From positions 1 to 33,929 of the forward strand of contig CATMRP010000036.1 of the NCBI GenBank assembly GCA_950073835.1: a stretch of 33,929 nt of DNA. The letters are read 5' to 3'. Within the stretch, counting starts at the first letter, position 1; the number at the start of each line of letters is the position of its first letter. Shown piece by piece: positions 10,007 to 18,620 of the stretch. The notes under the pieces were generated by a model. The model had not been told where the DNA came from. It did no database searches and was given only the letters and a program-made list of their open reading frames with translations. This stretch comes from an uncultured Alteromonadaceae bacterium. Lineage in GTDB: Bacteria; Pseudomonadota; Gammaproteobacteria; Enterobacterales; Alteromonadaceae. Both the position numbers and the translations under genes were made by a program.

Positions 10007-10978
10007 ATGTACATCACGCTACTTTTAGCTAGCTTATTTATGCTGTTCACCACCCTGGCACCTCATCTGCCCGGTAAACACTGGCTTATCAGAGTGTGGG
10101 AATTTCCCCGTTTACAGTTGTGTGTACTCATTTTGTTGTGCATGACAGGCTGGTTTTTTATGACGATGACACATCCGGTCGCAGCGGTTGTTATGATTAT
10201 GGCCCTGGCGCTTGCGGGTATCTACCAGGCAATCTGGATCCTGCCCTATACCGCACTGTGGCCCAAGCAGGTAAACCAGGTGAGTAAGGTTGATGACAAC
10301 TTTACGCTCAGTATTCTAACCAGTAATGTGTATATGTATAACGATAACTACGAGGGGCTGAAAACTCTGGTAAGGCAATATCAGCCTGCTATGCTGATCC
10401 TGCTGGAAAGTAATCAGGCCTGGCAGGATGCTATGTCATCGATTCACTCCGATTATCCGCACCGCTTAGCCTGCCCGCTGGAAAACCTGTACGGCATGCA
10501 CTTATACAGCAAGCTGCCTTTTAAAGGCGAACAGATCCGCTATGTCGTGGAAGATGATGTGCCTTCCATGGAAGTACAAATCGATATTAGTGGCACGCAG
10601 GTAACTGTTTATTTTCTGCATCCCAAACCGCCGAGTCCAACCGAAAATGAATCTGCCGCGCCAAGGGACACTGAGTTAGCCATAATCGGTAAAGAGATGG
10701 CAGAACATAAGGAACCGGTGATTGTATCGGGCGATTTAAATGACGTAGCCTGGTCCCCCAGTACAAGACGATTCCGCAAGCTTAGTAAAGCTCAGGATCC
10801 GCGTGTAGGACGTGGTTTTTACAATACTTTTCACGCCAGATACCCGATGGTGCGCTGGCCGCTGGATCATATTTTTCACTCGCGGGATTTCGAGCTGGTA
10901 AGGGTAGAAAGGCTACCGGGGTACGGCTCCGATCACTTCCCGCTTTTCACCCAGCTACAACTGATTAAAAAGCGATAG
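10007..10978 (+). CDS. Membrane-anchored endonuclease/exonuclease/phosphatase family protein
   Basis: Three hydrophobic helices (about 3-19, 36-52 and 57-83) anchor a C-terminal metal-dependent EEP domain (about 98-318). The domain shows its usual residues: N107 (T-S-N-V), E134 (L-L-E-S-N), H205, D243 and N245 (S-G-D-L-N-D), D287-H288 (P-L-D-H-I) and the closing D309-H310 (G-S-D-H-F-P). The architecture resembles the E. coli YafD group. EEP proteins cleave phosphodiester bonds in nucleic acids, phospholipids or phosphosugars; the substrate here is not known. The start ATG 10007 has AAGGA upstream. The gene is convergent with the GGDEF-EAL gene, with only 7 bp between stops. Confidence 0.8.
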   Translation: MYITLLLASLFMLFTTLAPHLPGKHWLIRVWEFPRLQLCVLILLCMTGWFFMTMTHPVAAVVMIMALALAGIYQAIWILPYTALWPKQVNQVSKVDDNFTLSILTSNVYMYNDNYEGLKTLVRQYQPAMLILLESNQAWQDAMSSIHSDYPHRLACPLENLYGMHLYSKLPFKGEQIRYVVEDDVPSMEVQIDISGTQVTVYFLHPKPPSPTENESAAPRDTELAIIGKEMAEHKEPVIVSGDLNDVAWSPSTRRFRKLSKAQDPRVGRGFYNTFHARYPMVRWPLDHIFHSRDFELVRVERLPGYGSDHFPLFTQLQLIKKR

Positions 10979-10985
10979 TGTGTGA

Positions 10986-12704
10986 TTAGTTAGTGGGCAT
11001 TAATAATTTTTCAAGCTCGCGGGCTGGCATTGGTTTAGCGTACAAAAAGCCCTGGGCGTATTCGACTTTAAGGTCCTGACAGTAGCGGGACTGCTCTTCG
11101 GTTTCTACGCCCTCAGCGACAATAAATAGGTCCAGCTTGTGACCCACATTTACAATAGCTTCCATCAGTGCACCATCATAAGCACTTTCCGGGGCGTCTT
11201 TGAGGAACGTACGGTCGATTTTAAGATGACTCACCGGGAAGTGTTTTAAATAACTCAGCGATGAATAACCCACACCAAAATCGTCTACCGAGATTTCAAC
11301 GCCTTTTTCACGCTGCTTTTTAAGCTCTTCGAGTGCCTCGCTGCCCGCTTTAATCAGGATATTCTCGGTAAGTTCGATGCCAATATCCTGAGGTTCGAGC
11401 CCGTATCGCGCGCGGCAATCATCGAGCCCGGCAAAGTAACCAGGCTCAACCAATTCCCGGCCCGAGACGTTGATGTCGACCCGAATTTTAATGCCTAGTT
11501 CACGCCATTCCTTAACCTGCTGACAGGCCTGTTCCATCACCCAGCGACCAATATGCAGGATAAGATCGGTGCGCTCAGCAACCGGAATAAAAACACCAGG
11601 CGAAACACTGGACACTTCCCGAGTGGGCCGCCAGCGCAATAAGGCTTCACAGGCAGCAATTCTGCCCGAAGTTAAATCAAACTGCGGCTGATACACCAAT
11701 TCAAATTCGTTGTTATTCAGCGACTCGTGTAACTGCGCGGCCAGGGTGCGCTGCTCCTGCAGTTGCGAGGCCAGCGATTGACTAAAAAACTCATAGCGAT
11801 TGCGCCCTTTGGCTTTCGCATCGTACATGGCAAGATCCGCATTTTTGAGTAGATCGCCCGCATTGTCGCCGTCTTTGGGATACAAGCTAATGCCCACACT
11901 GAGGGTAATTCGCACATTTTCACCGCTCAGCTCAAACGCATCCTGAAAGCAATCGGTTAGCTTGCCTGCGAGCTCGCCGGCGCCGGTGTCATTCAGGGTA
12001 TCGCTCACCACCACAAACTCATCGCCGCCAAACCGGGTAATCAGTCCTTTACTGTCAAGGCACTCATGCAAGCGCTGCGAGACCGCTTGTAATAGTTCAT
12101 CGCCCCATGAATGGCCCAGGGTATCATTAACCTCTTTAAACATGTCGAGATCGAGAAAGAAAAGCCCGAACTTATCACCGGTTTGCTGGACCTCTTCAAT
12201 CCGGCTCTGTAGAGCGTTTTCGAGATGACGGCGATTAGGCAAGCCGGTAAGTAAATCGGTAGATGCCATCTGCTCCAGCTTTTCCCGCGCCGCATGCTGT
12301 TCACTCAAATCAATATCGATACAAAACATTTCCGGCGAATCGGTATTGGCCTTGAGCATGACATGCGAAGAGAAAACGTGCACGATACTGCCGTCCTTGC
12401 GTTGCAGCGGCAACTGAGCAGACGGGATAGGTATGCCCTGATCCAGCCACTGTTGATGCAGTGTTAGCACTTCATTCCGCATGGGCGGAGGAATAATCAG
12501 CTCTTCGAGTTTTTTACCGATAGCCTCTTCACGAGGAAACCCATAAATTTCTTCACTCGAATCATTCCAGTAGATGACATTTCTGTGCTTGTCGTAGCCC
12601 TGAATAGACACTTTGGCAAGTGAACAGATAAGATCCAAAAATCTCAGTTCTGCCGCATCATAGGAGCCGCCGAAGTTTGTCATTTCCCGTTTATCTGAAA
12701 ACAT
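10986..12704 (-). CDS. PAS-GGDEF-EAL cyclic-di-GMP enzyme
   Basis: A cytoplasmic c-di-GMP turnover protein. Numbering from the ATG at 12704 (572 aa): PAS sensor about 31-130, GGDEF domain about 148-308 with an intact G-G-D-E-F at 226-230, EAL domain about 320-560. The EAL motifs are all present: E353-A-L, E-L-T-E-N, D-D-F-G-x-G-Y-S-S-L, K-I-D-R and E-G-V-E-T. Both synthase and phosphodiesterase activity are thus possible. The RxxD inhibitory site before GGDEF is not seen, so product inhibition is unlikely. Start: the frame extends to TTG 12719, but the ATG at 12704 has AGGAA five nt upstream and is preferred. No transmembrane segment is seen. Confidence 0.9.
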   Translation of the reverse strand: MFSDKREMTNFGGSYDAAELRFLDLICSLAKVSIQGYDKHRNVIYWNDSSEEIYGFPREEAIGKKLEELIIPPPMRNEVLTLHQQWLDQGIPIPSAQLPLQRKDGSIVHVFSSHVMLKANTDSPEMFCIDIDLSEQHAAREKLEQMASTDLLTGLPNRRHLENALQSRIEEVQQTGDKFGLFFLDLDMFKEVNDTLGHSWGDELLQAVSQRLHECLDSKGLITRFGGDEFVVVSDTLNDTGAGELAGKLTDCFQDAFELSGENVRITLSVGISLYPKDGDNAGDLLKNADLAMYDAKAKGRNRYEFFSQSLASQLQEQRTLAAQLHESLNNNEFELVYQPQFDLTSGRIAACEALLRWRPTREVSSVSPGVFIPVAERTDLILHIGRWVMEQACQQVKEWRELGIKIRVDINVSGRELVEPGYFAGLDDCRARYGLEPQDIGIELTENILIKAGSEALEELKKQREKGVEISVDDFGVGYSSLSYLKHFPVSHLKIDRTFLKDAPESAYDGALMEAIVNVGHKLDLFIVAEGVETEEQSRYCQDLKVEYAQGFLYAKPMPARELEKLLMPTN

Positions 12705-12803
12705 TGTCTTCCTATACAAGCACTAAGCAGTGTTTTGTAAATTTCTTTCATAATCGTACACTTATAGAAAGTTTAGCTCAATTCTAAAAATTCACTGTAA
12801 AAA

Positions 12804-12905
12804 CCTGAAGATATCGCTGGCATTGCCCAGTTTTTAGCCAGCTCTGCGTCTGCCTATGTCACCGGTCAGTTAATTGTGGCAGATGGCGGCACCACCATTT
12901 GTTAA
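12804..12905 (+). pseudogene. C-terminal remnant of a short-chain dehydrogenase/reductase
   Basis: Reading from CCT at 12804, 33 codons run in frame to TAA at 12903. They end with Y-V-T-G-Q-L-I-V-A-D-G-G-T-T-I-C, the classical C-terminal signature of the SDR family (Y-x-T-G-x-x-x-x-V-D-G-G). An in-frame TAA at 12798 and no Rossmann or Y-x-x-x-K region upstream show that the rest is gone. The fragment ends 12 bp before the phosphotransferase start, and its 3' end borders that gene's ribosome site. SDR followed by an APH-type phosphotransferase is a familiar pair in acyl-CoA metabolism clusters, so this is probably the left edge of a deletion in an ancestral operon. Confidence 0.8.
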
Positions 12906-12917
12906 GAGGAACCTTGC

Positions 12918-13994
12918 ATGAGTGAACATCAGGCTACGCTGGTTGATATACTGCCAGCCCATGCGTTCGATATCGATGCACTTCAACATTACGTTGAGTC
13001 CGCATGCGAGAAAACGTTTAATACATTTACTGTTCGACAGTTTCAGGGCGGGCAATCTAACCCAACGTTTCTGATAGACGCGGACATCAAGCATTGGGTA
13101 CTACGTAAAAAGCCCAACGGTAAATTACTGCCCTCGGCACACATGATCAACCGGGAGTACCAGGTAATGGAGGCTCTGCATCCAACCGCTGTTCCGGTAC
13201 CGGCAATGACACTGTATTGCGAAGACCCCCGAGTGATCGGCACCGAATTCTATCTGATGGATTATGTCCCCGGTATGTTGATAGAACACCCGGCTCTACA
13301 CGGCGTTAGCCCAGCACATTGCCACACTCTGTACGAGAACATGGCTACCACGCTGGCGGCGTTACATAAAGTGGATATTAACGCTGTTGGCTTACAGGAT
13401 TATGCCCGCAGTACCGCAGACTACTACGCCCGGCAAATAAAGCGCTGGAGCGAACAGTACCGGCAGGCTTCTGCTGTGCCGGGCGGCGGCAAGGAAGGCG
13501 CTAATGCCATGCACTTTCTCATGGAGTATCTGCCAAACCATATCCCTGCAGATGATACCACCTGCCTGGTTCATGGTGATTACAGGGTGGGAAACCTGCT
13601 AATTAATGAGGATGACTTTACCATAGCGGCAGTGCTCGACTGGGAGCTTTCAACCCTGGGCCACCCTTTGGCAGACCTTGCCTACTGCTGCATTCCGTAT
13701 CACCTGCCTAGCGAACAAGAAGGTGTAAAAGGCCTGCTAGGCACCGATTTAAAAGCCAGAGGGATCCCTTCAGAAGCGGCCTTTATTGATATGTATTGCC
13801 GAGCCTGTGGCCGTGATGGTGTGGAAAACTGGCCTTTTTACGTGGCCTTTTCGTTGTTCCGACTGGCGTCAATCTGTCAGGGAGTCTATGCCCGTGCCCT
13901 GCAGGGCAATGCCAGTTCAGCTAATGCCCTGGCGGTCGGCTCCAGAGCGGCATTGTTAGCGATAACAGCCCGAAACTTGCTTACCAAGAAGTAA
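12918..13994 (+). CDS. APH-type phosphotransferase family protein (ACAD10/11-like)
   Basis: A kinase-like protein of the aminoglycoside phosphotransferase fold. The catalytic loop is H219-G-D-Y-R-V-G-N226 and the metal-binding motif L-D241-W-E-L-S-T-L-G-H-P. This wording is typical of the ACAD10/11-type group linked to acyl-CoA metabolism, rather than of antibiotic-modifying enzymes. The N-terminal lobe has the F-x-G-G-Q-S-N-P-T glycine-rich loop (about 42-50). At 358 aa it is full length. ATG 12918 follows AGAGGA. Its usual partners (acyl-CoA dehydrogenase, SDR) are missing except for the SDR stub just upstream, so it may have lost its original promoter. The substrate, probably a hydroxyacyl compound, is inferred from the family. 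Confidence 0.85.
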   Translation: MSEHQATLVDILPAHAFDIDALQHYVESACEKTFNTFTVRQFQGGQSNPTFLIDADIKHWVLRKKPNGKLLPSAHMINREYQVMEALHPTAVPVPAMTLYCEDPRVIGTEFYLMDYVPGMLIEHPALHGVSPAHCHTLYENMATTLAALHKVDINAVGLQDYARSTADYYARQIKRWSEQYRQASAVPGGGKEGANAMHFLMEYLPNHIPADDTTCLVHGDYRVGNLLINEDDFTIAAVLDWELSTLGHPLADLAYCCIPYHLPSEQEGVKGLLGTDLKARGIPSEAAFIDMYCRACGRDGVENWPFYVAFSLFRLASICQGVYARALQGNASSANALAVGSRAALLAITARNLLTKK

Positions 13995-14016
13995 TCTATC
14001 CTTTACACCACCCTGG

Positions 14017-14041
14017 ACCGGCTTATGCCTGTAAAGCCGGT
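14017..14041. terminator. Terminator-like hairpin between convergent genes
   Basis: ACCGGCTT (14017-14024) and AAGCCGGT (14034-14041) form an 8-bp stem with a 9-nt loop, followed by TTAATT. It sits between the phosphotransferase stop and the TPR-GGDEF stop and could serve both. Confidence 0.5.
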
Positions 14042-14045
14042 TTAA

Positions 14046-16181
14046 TTAAGCGAGAGTGGAATTCGTCTCAGCCAACTCCCCACCAGCGCGCCTGATCACT
14101 ACCTGCTCGTTATCCAGTAAGCTCTCGATTTGTGGCAACGATGCCTCATTCCCAAATAACGCCGGATCCTGAGCAGACTCCACGCCAACCCAACTATTTT
14201 TGCCAGCCGCTTTGGCAGCATAAAGACAACTGTCAGCAATCGCCATTAGCGATTTAAAACTGATTTTCTGGTTTGCCGCTGGCGGTACCGGAGGAAAACA
14301 CACATAACCTATGGAACAGGTTTGTGCGAGTGTGAGAGTATCGCTTACCTTAAAATGGCGGGTGTTAACGATTTCAAGCATCCTCTGCGCTAACAACACC
14401 GCTTCTTCCCGGTTAATAAAGCGAGCAACGGCCACAAACTCTTCGCCGCCCCAACGCACGACATAGTCAGACTGACGAAATACCTCGGTCATGCGCTGCG
14501 CAAGTTGCCCCAGAATGCTATCGCCGACATTGTGACCGTAAGAATCATTGACCTTTTTAAAATCATCCAGGTCGATTATAAACATCACGACATCGGCCTG
14601 GGCGGGCCTGGCTGTTTTGCCGCTATGCCAGTCATAGTAAAGCCGCAGCGAGTGTTCTAAATCAGGCTCAATATGATTTTCCAGAAACCGGCGATTATGT
14701 AATCCGGTGAGCTTATCGGTAAGACTGATGGCCTCGACTTCCTGATACGCAGCCGACAGCTGCTGGTTTTTCTCTTCCAGCTCCAAAGTACGCTGGGCTA
14801 CTTTTTGTTCCAGCTGACTGTTGATCCGGCGCTGAATAAATCGCCCGTAGAGCAACAGCACGAGCAGTAATACACAAACAACAGTAAAGGTTGCCGTCAT
14901 CCACAAAATGCGTGAAGCTTGTTCGAGCGCCTGTTCTTTTTCGAGCAGTTCGATTTGGTGGGCACGGCGCACAAATTCGGCCTGAGCCTGTACTTTGGCA
15001 ATTCCCTCAACACGCAGTTCGTTTAATCGTTGCTCGTCGAGCTGCTTTTGCCTCTGCAGCGCTGCAAAGGCCTGCTCTAACGAGTTGTTGGCCAAATGAA
15101 CCTTTACCTGCAATGCTTCAAAGTCGGACTCATGAGCGCGTTCTTTATTTTGTTTGGTTTGCTCAAGGCCGGCGTTAATGAATGATAAGGCTGCAGCGTA
15201 GTTTTGTTGACGGTATTCGAGCTCAGCGGCAATCTCGTAAGCATCTACCAGTAAACTGCGATAGTCATTTTCACGGGCGCGCGTTATGACACCGTCGATG
15301 AGTGTTTTCGCCTTTGCCAGATTACCACTGTCCATTTCTAACTGGGCCAGCGATGAGATTGCCCAATCAGTATCACGTGGCGCCTGAATTTTGCGAAACA
15401 GTTCCAACGCTTTTAAAATATGAGGGCGGGCCCGTTTATGTTGGCCCATGGTATTGAGCAAGTAGCCTATTTTGTTGTTGCTATAGGCAATATTTTTGGG
15501 GTCGCCCGAGGCGATGTCCAGCTTCAGCGCATTCTCAAAATAGGTTAAAGCGGTGTCCAGATCCCCCATCACCCGGCGCAGGTCGCCAATATTGTATAGT
15601 GCGCTGGCCACCCCAGATTGATCATTGAGTGCGGTATTCATTTCCAGCGCCTGTTGATGGGCCTCCAGCGCTTCTTCGTAATACCCCATTTTCTCCAGTA
15701 CCACGCCGATACTATTGTACGCCGAACTAATAGCGTCTTTATCGTCTGTCTGCTTAAAAATCTGCATCGACGAGTACACATATTGTAGCGCCTGGGGATA
15801 ATTAGACTGATAGCGATAAGTTAACCCCATTTGGCGGTATGCTTCGCCGAGCCAGGGCTTATCATTAACATGCTTGAAGCACTCAATTGCTTCTATCAGT
15901 TTACTTTGCGCTGCATCATAAAGGTTGCGCTCCATGTCATTGCGCGCTTGCTGATACAACGCCTGTCCTTCAAGGCCTATATTCTTGTTCGCCTGAGCAA
16001 GCGTTATAAACTGCTCGGCCAGTTCATCGGCACGTTGCATTTTCCCGGTATTCCGGGCATCGACAATCTGCCCGGCCAAATCGCTTACTGCTTCCTGTGG
16101 TTTTGATTGCGCGGATACTACGCACACCACAGCCCATAAAAGAGTACAAACACAACGCCAACGGGCACAACGAAACAACAT
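14046..16181 (-). CDS. Periplasmic TPR sensor diguanylate cyclase
   Basis: Synthesises c-di-GMP in response to a periplasmic input. Order: signal peptide 1-25 (ending V-V-S-A-Q), TPR array about 35-345, coiled coil about 365-420, transmembrane helix 425-447, coiled coil 450-482, GGDEF domain about 485-655. The active site reads G-G-E-E-F (578-582), and an RxxD inhibitory site (R-Q-S-D, 569-572) precedes it, so it should be active and feedback-regulated. No EAL domain follows; the last 50 residues are low-complexity. The ATG at 16181 has AAAGG 7 nt upstream. It is the second c-di-GMP protein within 5 kb, but the two genes are not in one operon. Confidence 0.9.
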   Translation of the reverse strand: MLFRCARWRCVCTLLWAVVCVVSAQSKPQEAVSDLAGQIVDARNTGKMQRADELAEQFITLAQANKNIGLEGQALYQQARNDMERNLYDAAQSKLIEAIECFKHVNDKPWLGEAYRQMGLTYRYQSNYPQALQYVYSSMQIFKQTDDKDAISSAYNSIGVVLEKMGYYEEALEAHQQALEMNTALNDQSGVASALYNIGDLRRVMGDLDTALTYFENALKLDIASGDPKNIAYSNNKIGYLLNTMGQHKRARPHILKALELFRKIQAPRDTDWAISSLAQLEMDSGNLAKAKTLIDGVITRARENDYRSLLVDAYEIAAELEYRQQNYAAALSFINAGLEQTKQNKERAHESDFEALQVKVHLANNSLEQAFAALQRQKQLDEQRLNELRVEGIAKVQAQAEFVRRAHQIELLEKEQALEQASRILWMTATFTVVCVLLLVLLLYGRFIQRRINSQLEQKVAQRTLELEEKNQQLSAAYQEVEAISLTDKLTGLHNRRFLENHIEPDLEHSLRLYYDWHSGKTARPAQADVVMFIIDLDDFKKVNDSYGHNVGDSILGQLAQRMTEVFRQSDYVVRWGGEEFVAVARFINREEAVLLAQRMLEIVNTRHFKVSDTLTLAQTCSIGYVCFPPVPPAANQKISFKSLMAIADSCLYAAKAAGKNSWVGVESAQDPALFGNEASLPQIESLLDNEQVVIRRAGGELAETNSTLA

Positions 16182-16269
16182 CTACAACCTTTACTACAAG
16201 ATAAAACAAACACCTCGATTTATACACGTTGTTTATCAACTGAACAACCAACAAATAATGGGGTCAGAG

Positions 16270-17304
16270 TTAATTATCCGAATGAAGCTTGATTAAGCGG
16301 CCACCTTCTTTGTCTTCCAACACAAAGATGTTGCCGTTCTTGTCCTGTTCTACTTCGCGTACCCGTTTCCCCCACTCATAACGCTCAGCTTCTTCGACCT
16401 GCCATACGCCTTTGTCATCCTGGTTAAAGGTAACGCGCACTAACGCTTTGGAAGACAGTCCGCCAATTAAGCCATTGCCTTTCCAGTCGCTGAAAAAGGT
16501 GCCTTTATAAATAATGAAACCAGCCGGGCTGATGGCAGGTACCCAGGCCAGTTCCGGCGCTTTAAAGATAGGATACTCTTCATGATTAGGAATTTTTACG
16601 CCCGAATAATGATCGCCCTGCGACACCATGGGATACCCATAGTTGCGCCCTCTTTCAATGATATTCAGCTCATCGCCATGACGAGGGCCCATTTCGTGTG
16701 ACCACAGATTACCCTCGGCATCAAAATCGATGCCCAGCGGGTTGCGGTGACCAAGCGTCCAGATTTGCCCGGTGACTTCACCGTTACCAAAAAAAGGATT
16801 ATCTTCCGGCACGCTGCCGTCGTCGTTTAAGCGCAGAGTTTTCCCCAGATTCATTGCCATATTCTGAGCCGGCGTGAATTTTTGTCTTTCACCGGAGGTA
16901 ATAAATAAGTAACCGTCCGGTGAGAATACCATGCGATGAGAATAGTGCCCGTTACCGGTTACTTTTGGTGACTGGCGCCAGATAATTTCCCGATCTGACA
17001 AGCTGGCGCTGTTATGAGTAATGCTCAATTTGGCGCGCTCAATCACAGCGCCACTAAACGCATCGTCTTGTAGGTCGCGCTCAATGTACGATACATAAAT
17101 AGTGTTATTAGTCGCAAACTCCGGATGGATAATCACATCACCCAGACCGCCCTGACCACGGACCGTAACGTCGGGCACGTTACTGACTGAAAAGCGTTTC
17201 TGCTGGTTGCTATCGAGCAGCCAGATAACGCCTTCTTTTTCGGTTACCAGGCTGTGCCCATCCGGTAAAAAAGTCATCGCCCAGGGTTTATCAAACGATG
17301 CCAT
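16270..17304 (-). CDS. PQQ-dependent aldose/sugar dehydrogenase catalytic domain (separated from its signal peptide)
   Basis: A six-bladed beta-propeller of the soluble glucose/sorbosone dehydrogenase family (YliI/Asd type), which oxidises sugars with PQQ. Family motifs are clear: K-P-W-A-M-T-F-L-P-D-G near the start, G-Q-G-G-L-G-D-V, G-N-G-H-Y-S-H-R with the catalytic His, and G-H-R-N-P-L-G-I. The family is periplasmic, yet this frame has no signal peptide. The peptide lies upstream in the same frame, cut off by an amber codon at 17308-17310. ATG 17304 is two codons after that stop, so reinitiation could make a cytoplasmic 344-aa product; otherwise the gene is dead. The expected intact length is about 391 aa, matching the family. 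Confidence 0.8.
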   Translation of the reverse strand: MASFDKPWAMTFLPDGHSLVTEKEGVIWLLDSNQQKRFSVSNVPDVTVRGQGGLGDVIIHPEFATNNTIYVSYIERDLQDDAFSGAVIERAKLSITHNSASLSDREIIWRQSPKVTGNGHYSHRMVFSPDGYLFITSGERQKFTPAQNMAMNLGKTLRLNDDGSVPEDNPFFGNGEVTGQIWTLGHRNPLGIDFDAEGNLWSHEMGPRHGDELNIIERGRNYGYPMVSQGDHYSGVKIPNHEEYPIFKAPELAWVPAISPAGFIIYKGTFFSDWKGNGLIGGLSSKALVRVTFNQDDKGVWQVEEAERYEWGKRVREVEQDKNGNIFVLEDKEGGRLIKLHSDN

Positions 17305-17307
17305 AAC

Positions 17308-17445
17308 CTAGCCAGAAAGCGTGCTGCCCTCACTACCCTTTATCTCAATGTGTTCAGACGAACTACTCTGAGCCAAGGCGGCGAAAGATGTGGTTATCAG
17401 CGAAAGTAAAAACAGTAGTGTTTTCCGCGCGAGTATGTTTTGCAT
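17308..17445 (-). pseudogene. Detached signal-peptide exon-like 5' part of the PQQ sugar dehydrogenase gene
   Basis: From ATG 17445 (23 codons inside a longer open frame) the protein reads M-Q-N-I-L-A-R-K, a hydrophobic core and A-L-A-Q, a good signal peptide, then about 19 residues of mature N-terminus ending S-T-L-S-G before TAG. The next codons GTT-ATG continue in the same frame into the propeller domain, so a single base change (for example CAG or TGG to TAG) explains the split. A GAAGGGA ribosome site lies upstream of ATG 17445. Confidence 0.75.
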
Positions 17446-17630
17446 AGTGAAGATCCCTTCTTTATTCAGTAAAAGCGTCATTTTTGTCACATCTACTCTG
17501 CGACACGCCATTAGTAATCAGTCAGGGTAACTACGCGATCCGTTTAAGTTAGGCTCAACTTATTGCAAGTTCTGCGCGGTATTTATGGATATGGTATTGA
17601 TTCATCTAAGGCGCGAGTTATTATGAGTAG

Positions 17631-18560
17631 CTAGCCTTCTGCCACTTCGGTAGCCGTTTCTTCCTGCCTTTTTCGAGTTGCCAGCCAGCAAAGAATAGAA
17701 CCTAAACACACTATAAACGCCCCCTTCCAAAAGTAAGCCGACAGTGGTGTATGCAAAACCACTGCAGCTAGCATTGCTGAGAGTACAGGAATAAAATAGG
17801 ATGCGCCGGAGAGTAAGGTTATGTTTCCATGCAAAATGCCAATGTTCCACGCCGCATAACCAAAGGCCATTGCGGCGGATGCTAACAGTAAGAGCAATAC
17901 GGAATAGGGTTCAAAATCCATTGGCTGACTGTCAGTAAACAGATATTTGGCCCACAGGCTACACGCTGTTAGGATAAAAAACAAAGTGACGCCGTTTGTA
18001 CCATTAGCCATCTTGTTCGTTATATTACAATAAATTGCCCATATAAAAGCGCCAGACAACGCCAACCCATAACTCAATGTATTGTCTTGCGTATTCGCAA
18101 TTATGGTTGCTATGTCCAAGCCGTTGTTGCCGCTCAGAACCAGACCAATTCCCCAAAAGGCCAACATCATCCCAAAGGATAACAGCCAAAAGTTCGCTTT
18201 TTGTTTATTGAGAAAAATAGCGCCGACTATGGTAAGTGCTGGCCATAAATAGTTAACCATACTCACTTCGATGGCTTGTTGATTCGTTTGCGCATATCCA
18301 ATTGATAAGGCTAGGCACAATTCATAACTGATAAACAGAACACTGCCTGAATAGAGATAACCCTTTGGATATTTCCTAACATTTGGTAGTCCGAAGCTCA
18401 TTAATAAAAAAACTGAAGCAACACTGTAAATGAGTGCTGCGCCCCCTGTTGCGCCAAATATTTCGCTAACAGAGCGGATCAGGCCGACAATTGAACTCCA
18501 GAGTAAAATCGCAACTAGCCCTATGAATGTTGCATTTTTATGTCCTACCACCAGAAACAA
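17631..18560 (-). CDS. yddG: YddG-type aromatic amino acid exporter (DMT superfamily)
   Basis: An inner-membrane transporter with about ten helices, two EamA repeats. The N-terminal helix wording (A-T-F-I-G-L-V-A-I-L-L-W-S-S-I-V-G-L-I-R) and S-Y-E-L-C-L-A-L-S-I-G-Y-A match YddG, which exports aromatic amino acids and related compounds. Length is 309 aa, near the family's 290-300. The start is not certain: the longest frame begins TTG at 18560 with GAGG close upstream; GTG at 18551 is also possible. An internal segment (about 18187-18250) recurs as a decayed copy at 32425-32487, so this gene marks one border of the A+T-rich region to the right. Confidence 0.85.
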   Translation of the reverse strand: MFLVVGHKNATFIGLVAILLWSSIVGLIRSVSEIFGATGGAALIYSVASVFLLMSFGLPNVRKYPKGYLYSGSVLFISYELCLALSIGYAQTNQQAIEVSMVNYLWPALTIVGAIFLNKQKANFWLLSFGMMLAFWGIGLVLSGNNGLDIATIIANTQDNTLSYGLALSGAFIWAIYCNITNKMANGTNGVTLFFILTACSLWAKYLFTDSQPMDFEPYSVLLLLLASAAMAFGYAAWNIGILHGNITLLSGASYFIPVLSAMLAAVVLHTPLSAYFWKGAFIVCLGSILCWLATRKRQEETATEVAEG

Positions 18561-18620
18561 AACCCTCGCTGCCTATGAAAAATCCGCGAATTATTTCAAA
18601 TTTAGCGGGTGAATGTAAAA

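Noticed and set aside
12918-13994. Aminoglycoside resistance gene
   Set aside because: Motif wording and the SDR stub place it in the ACAD10/11-type group; nothing points to antibiotic modification.
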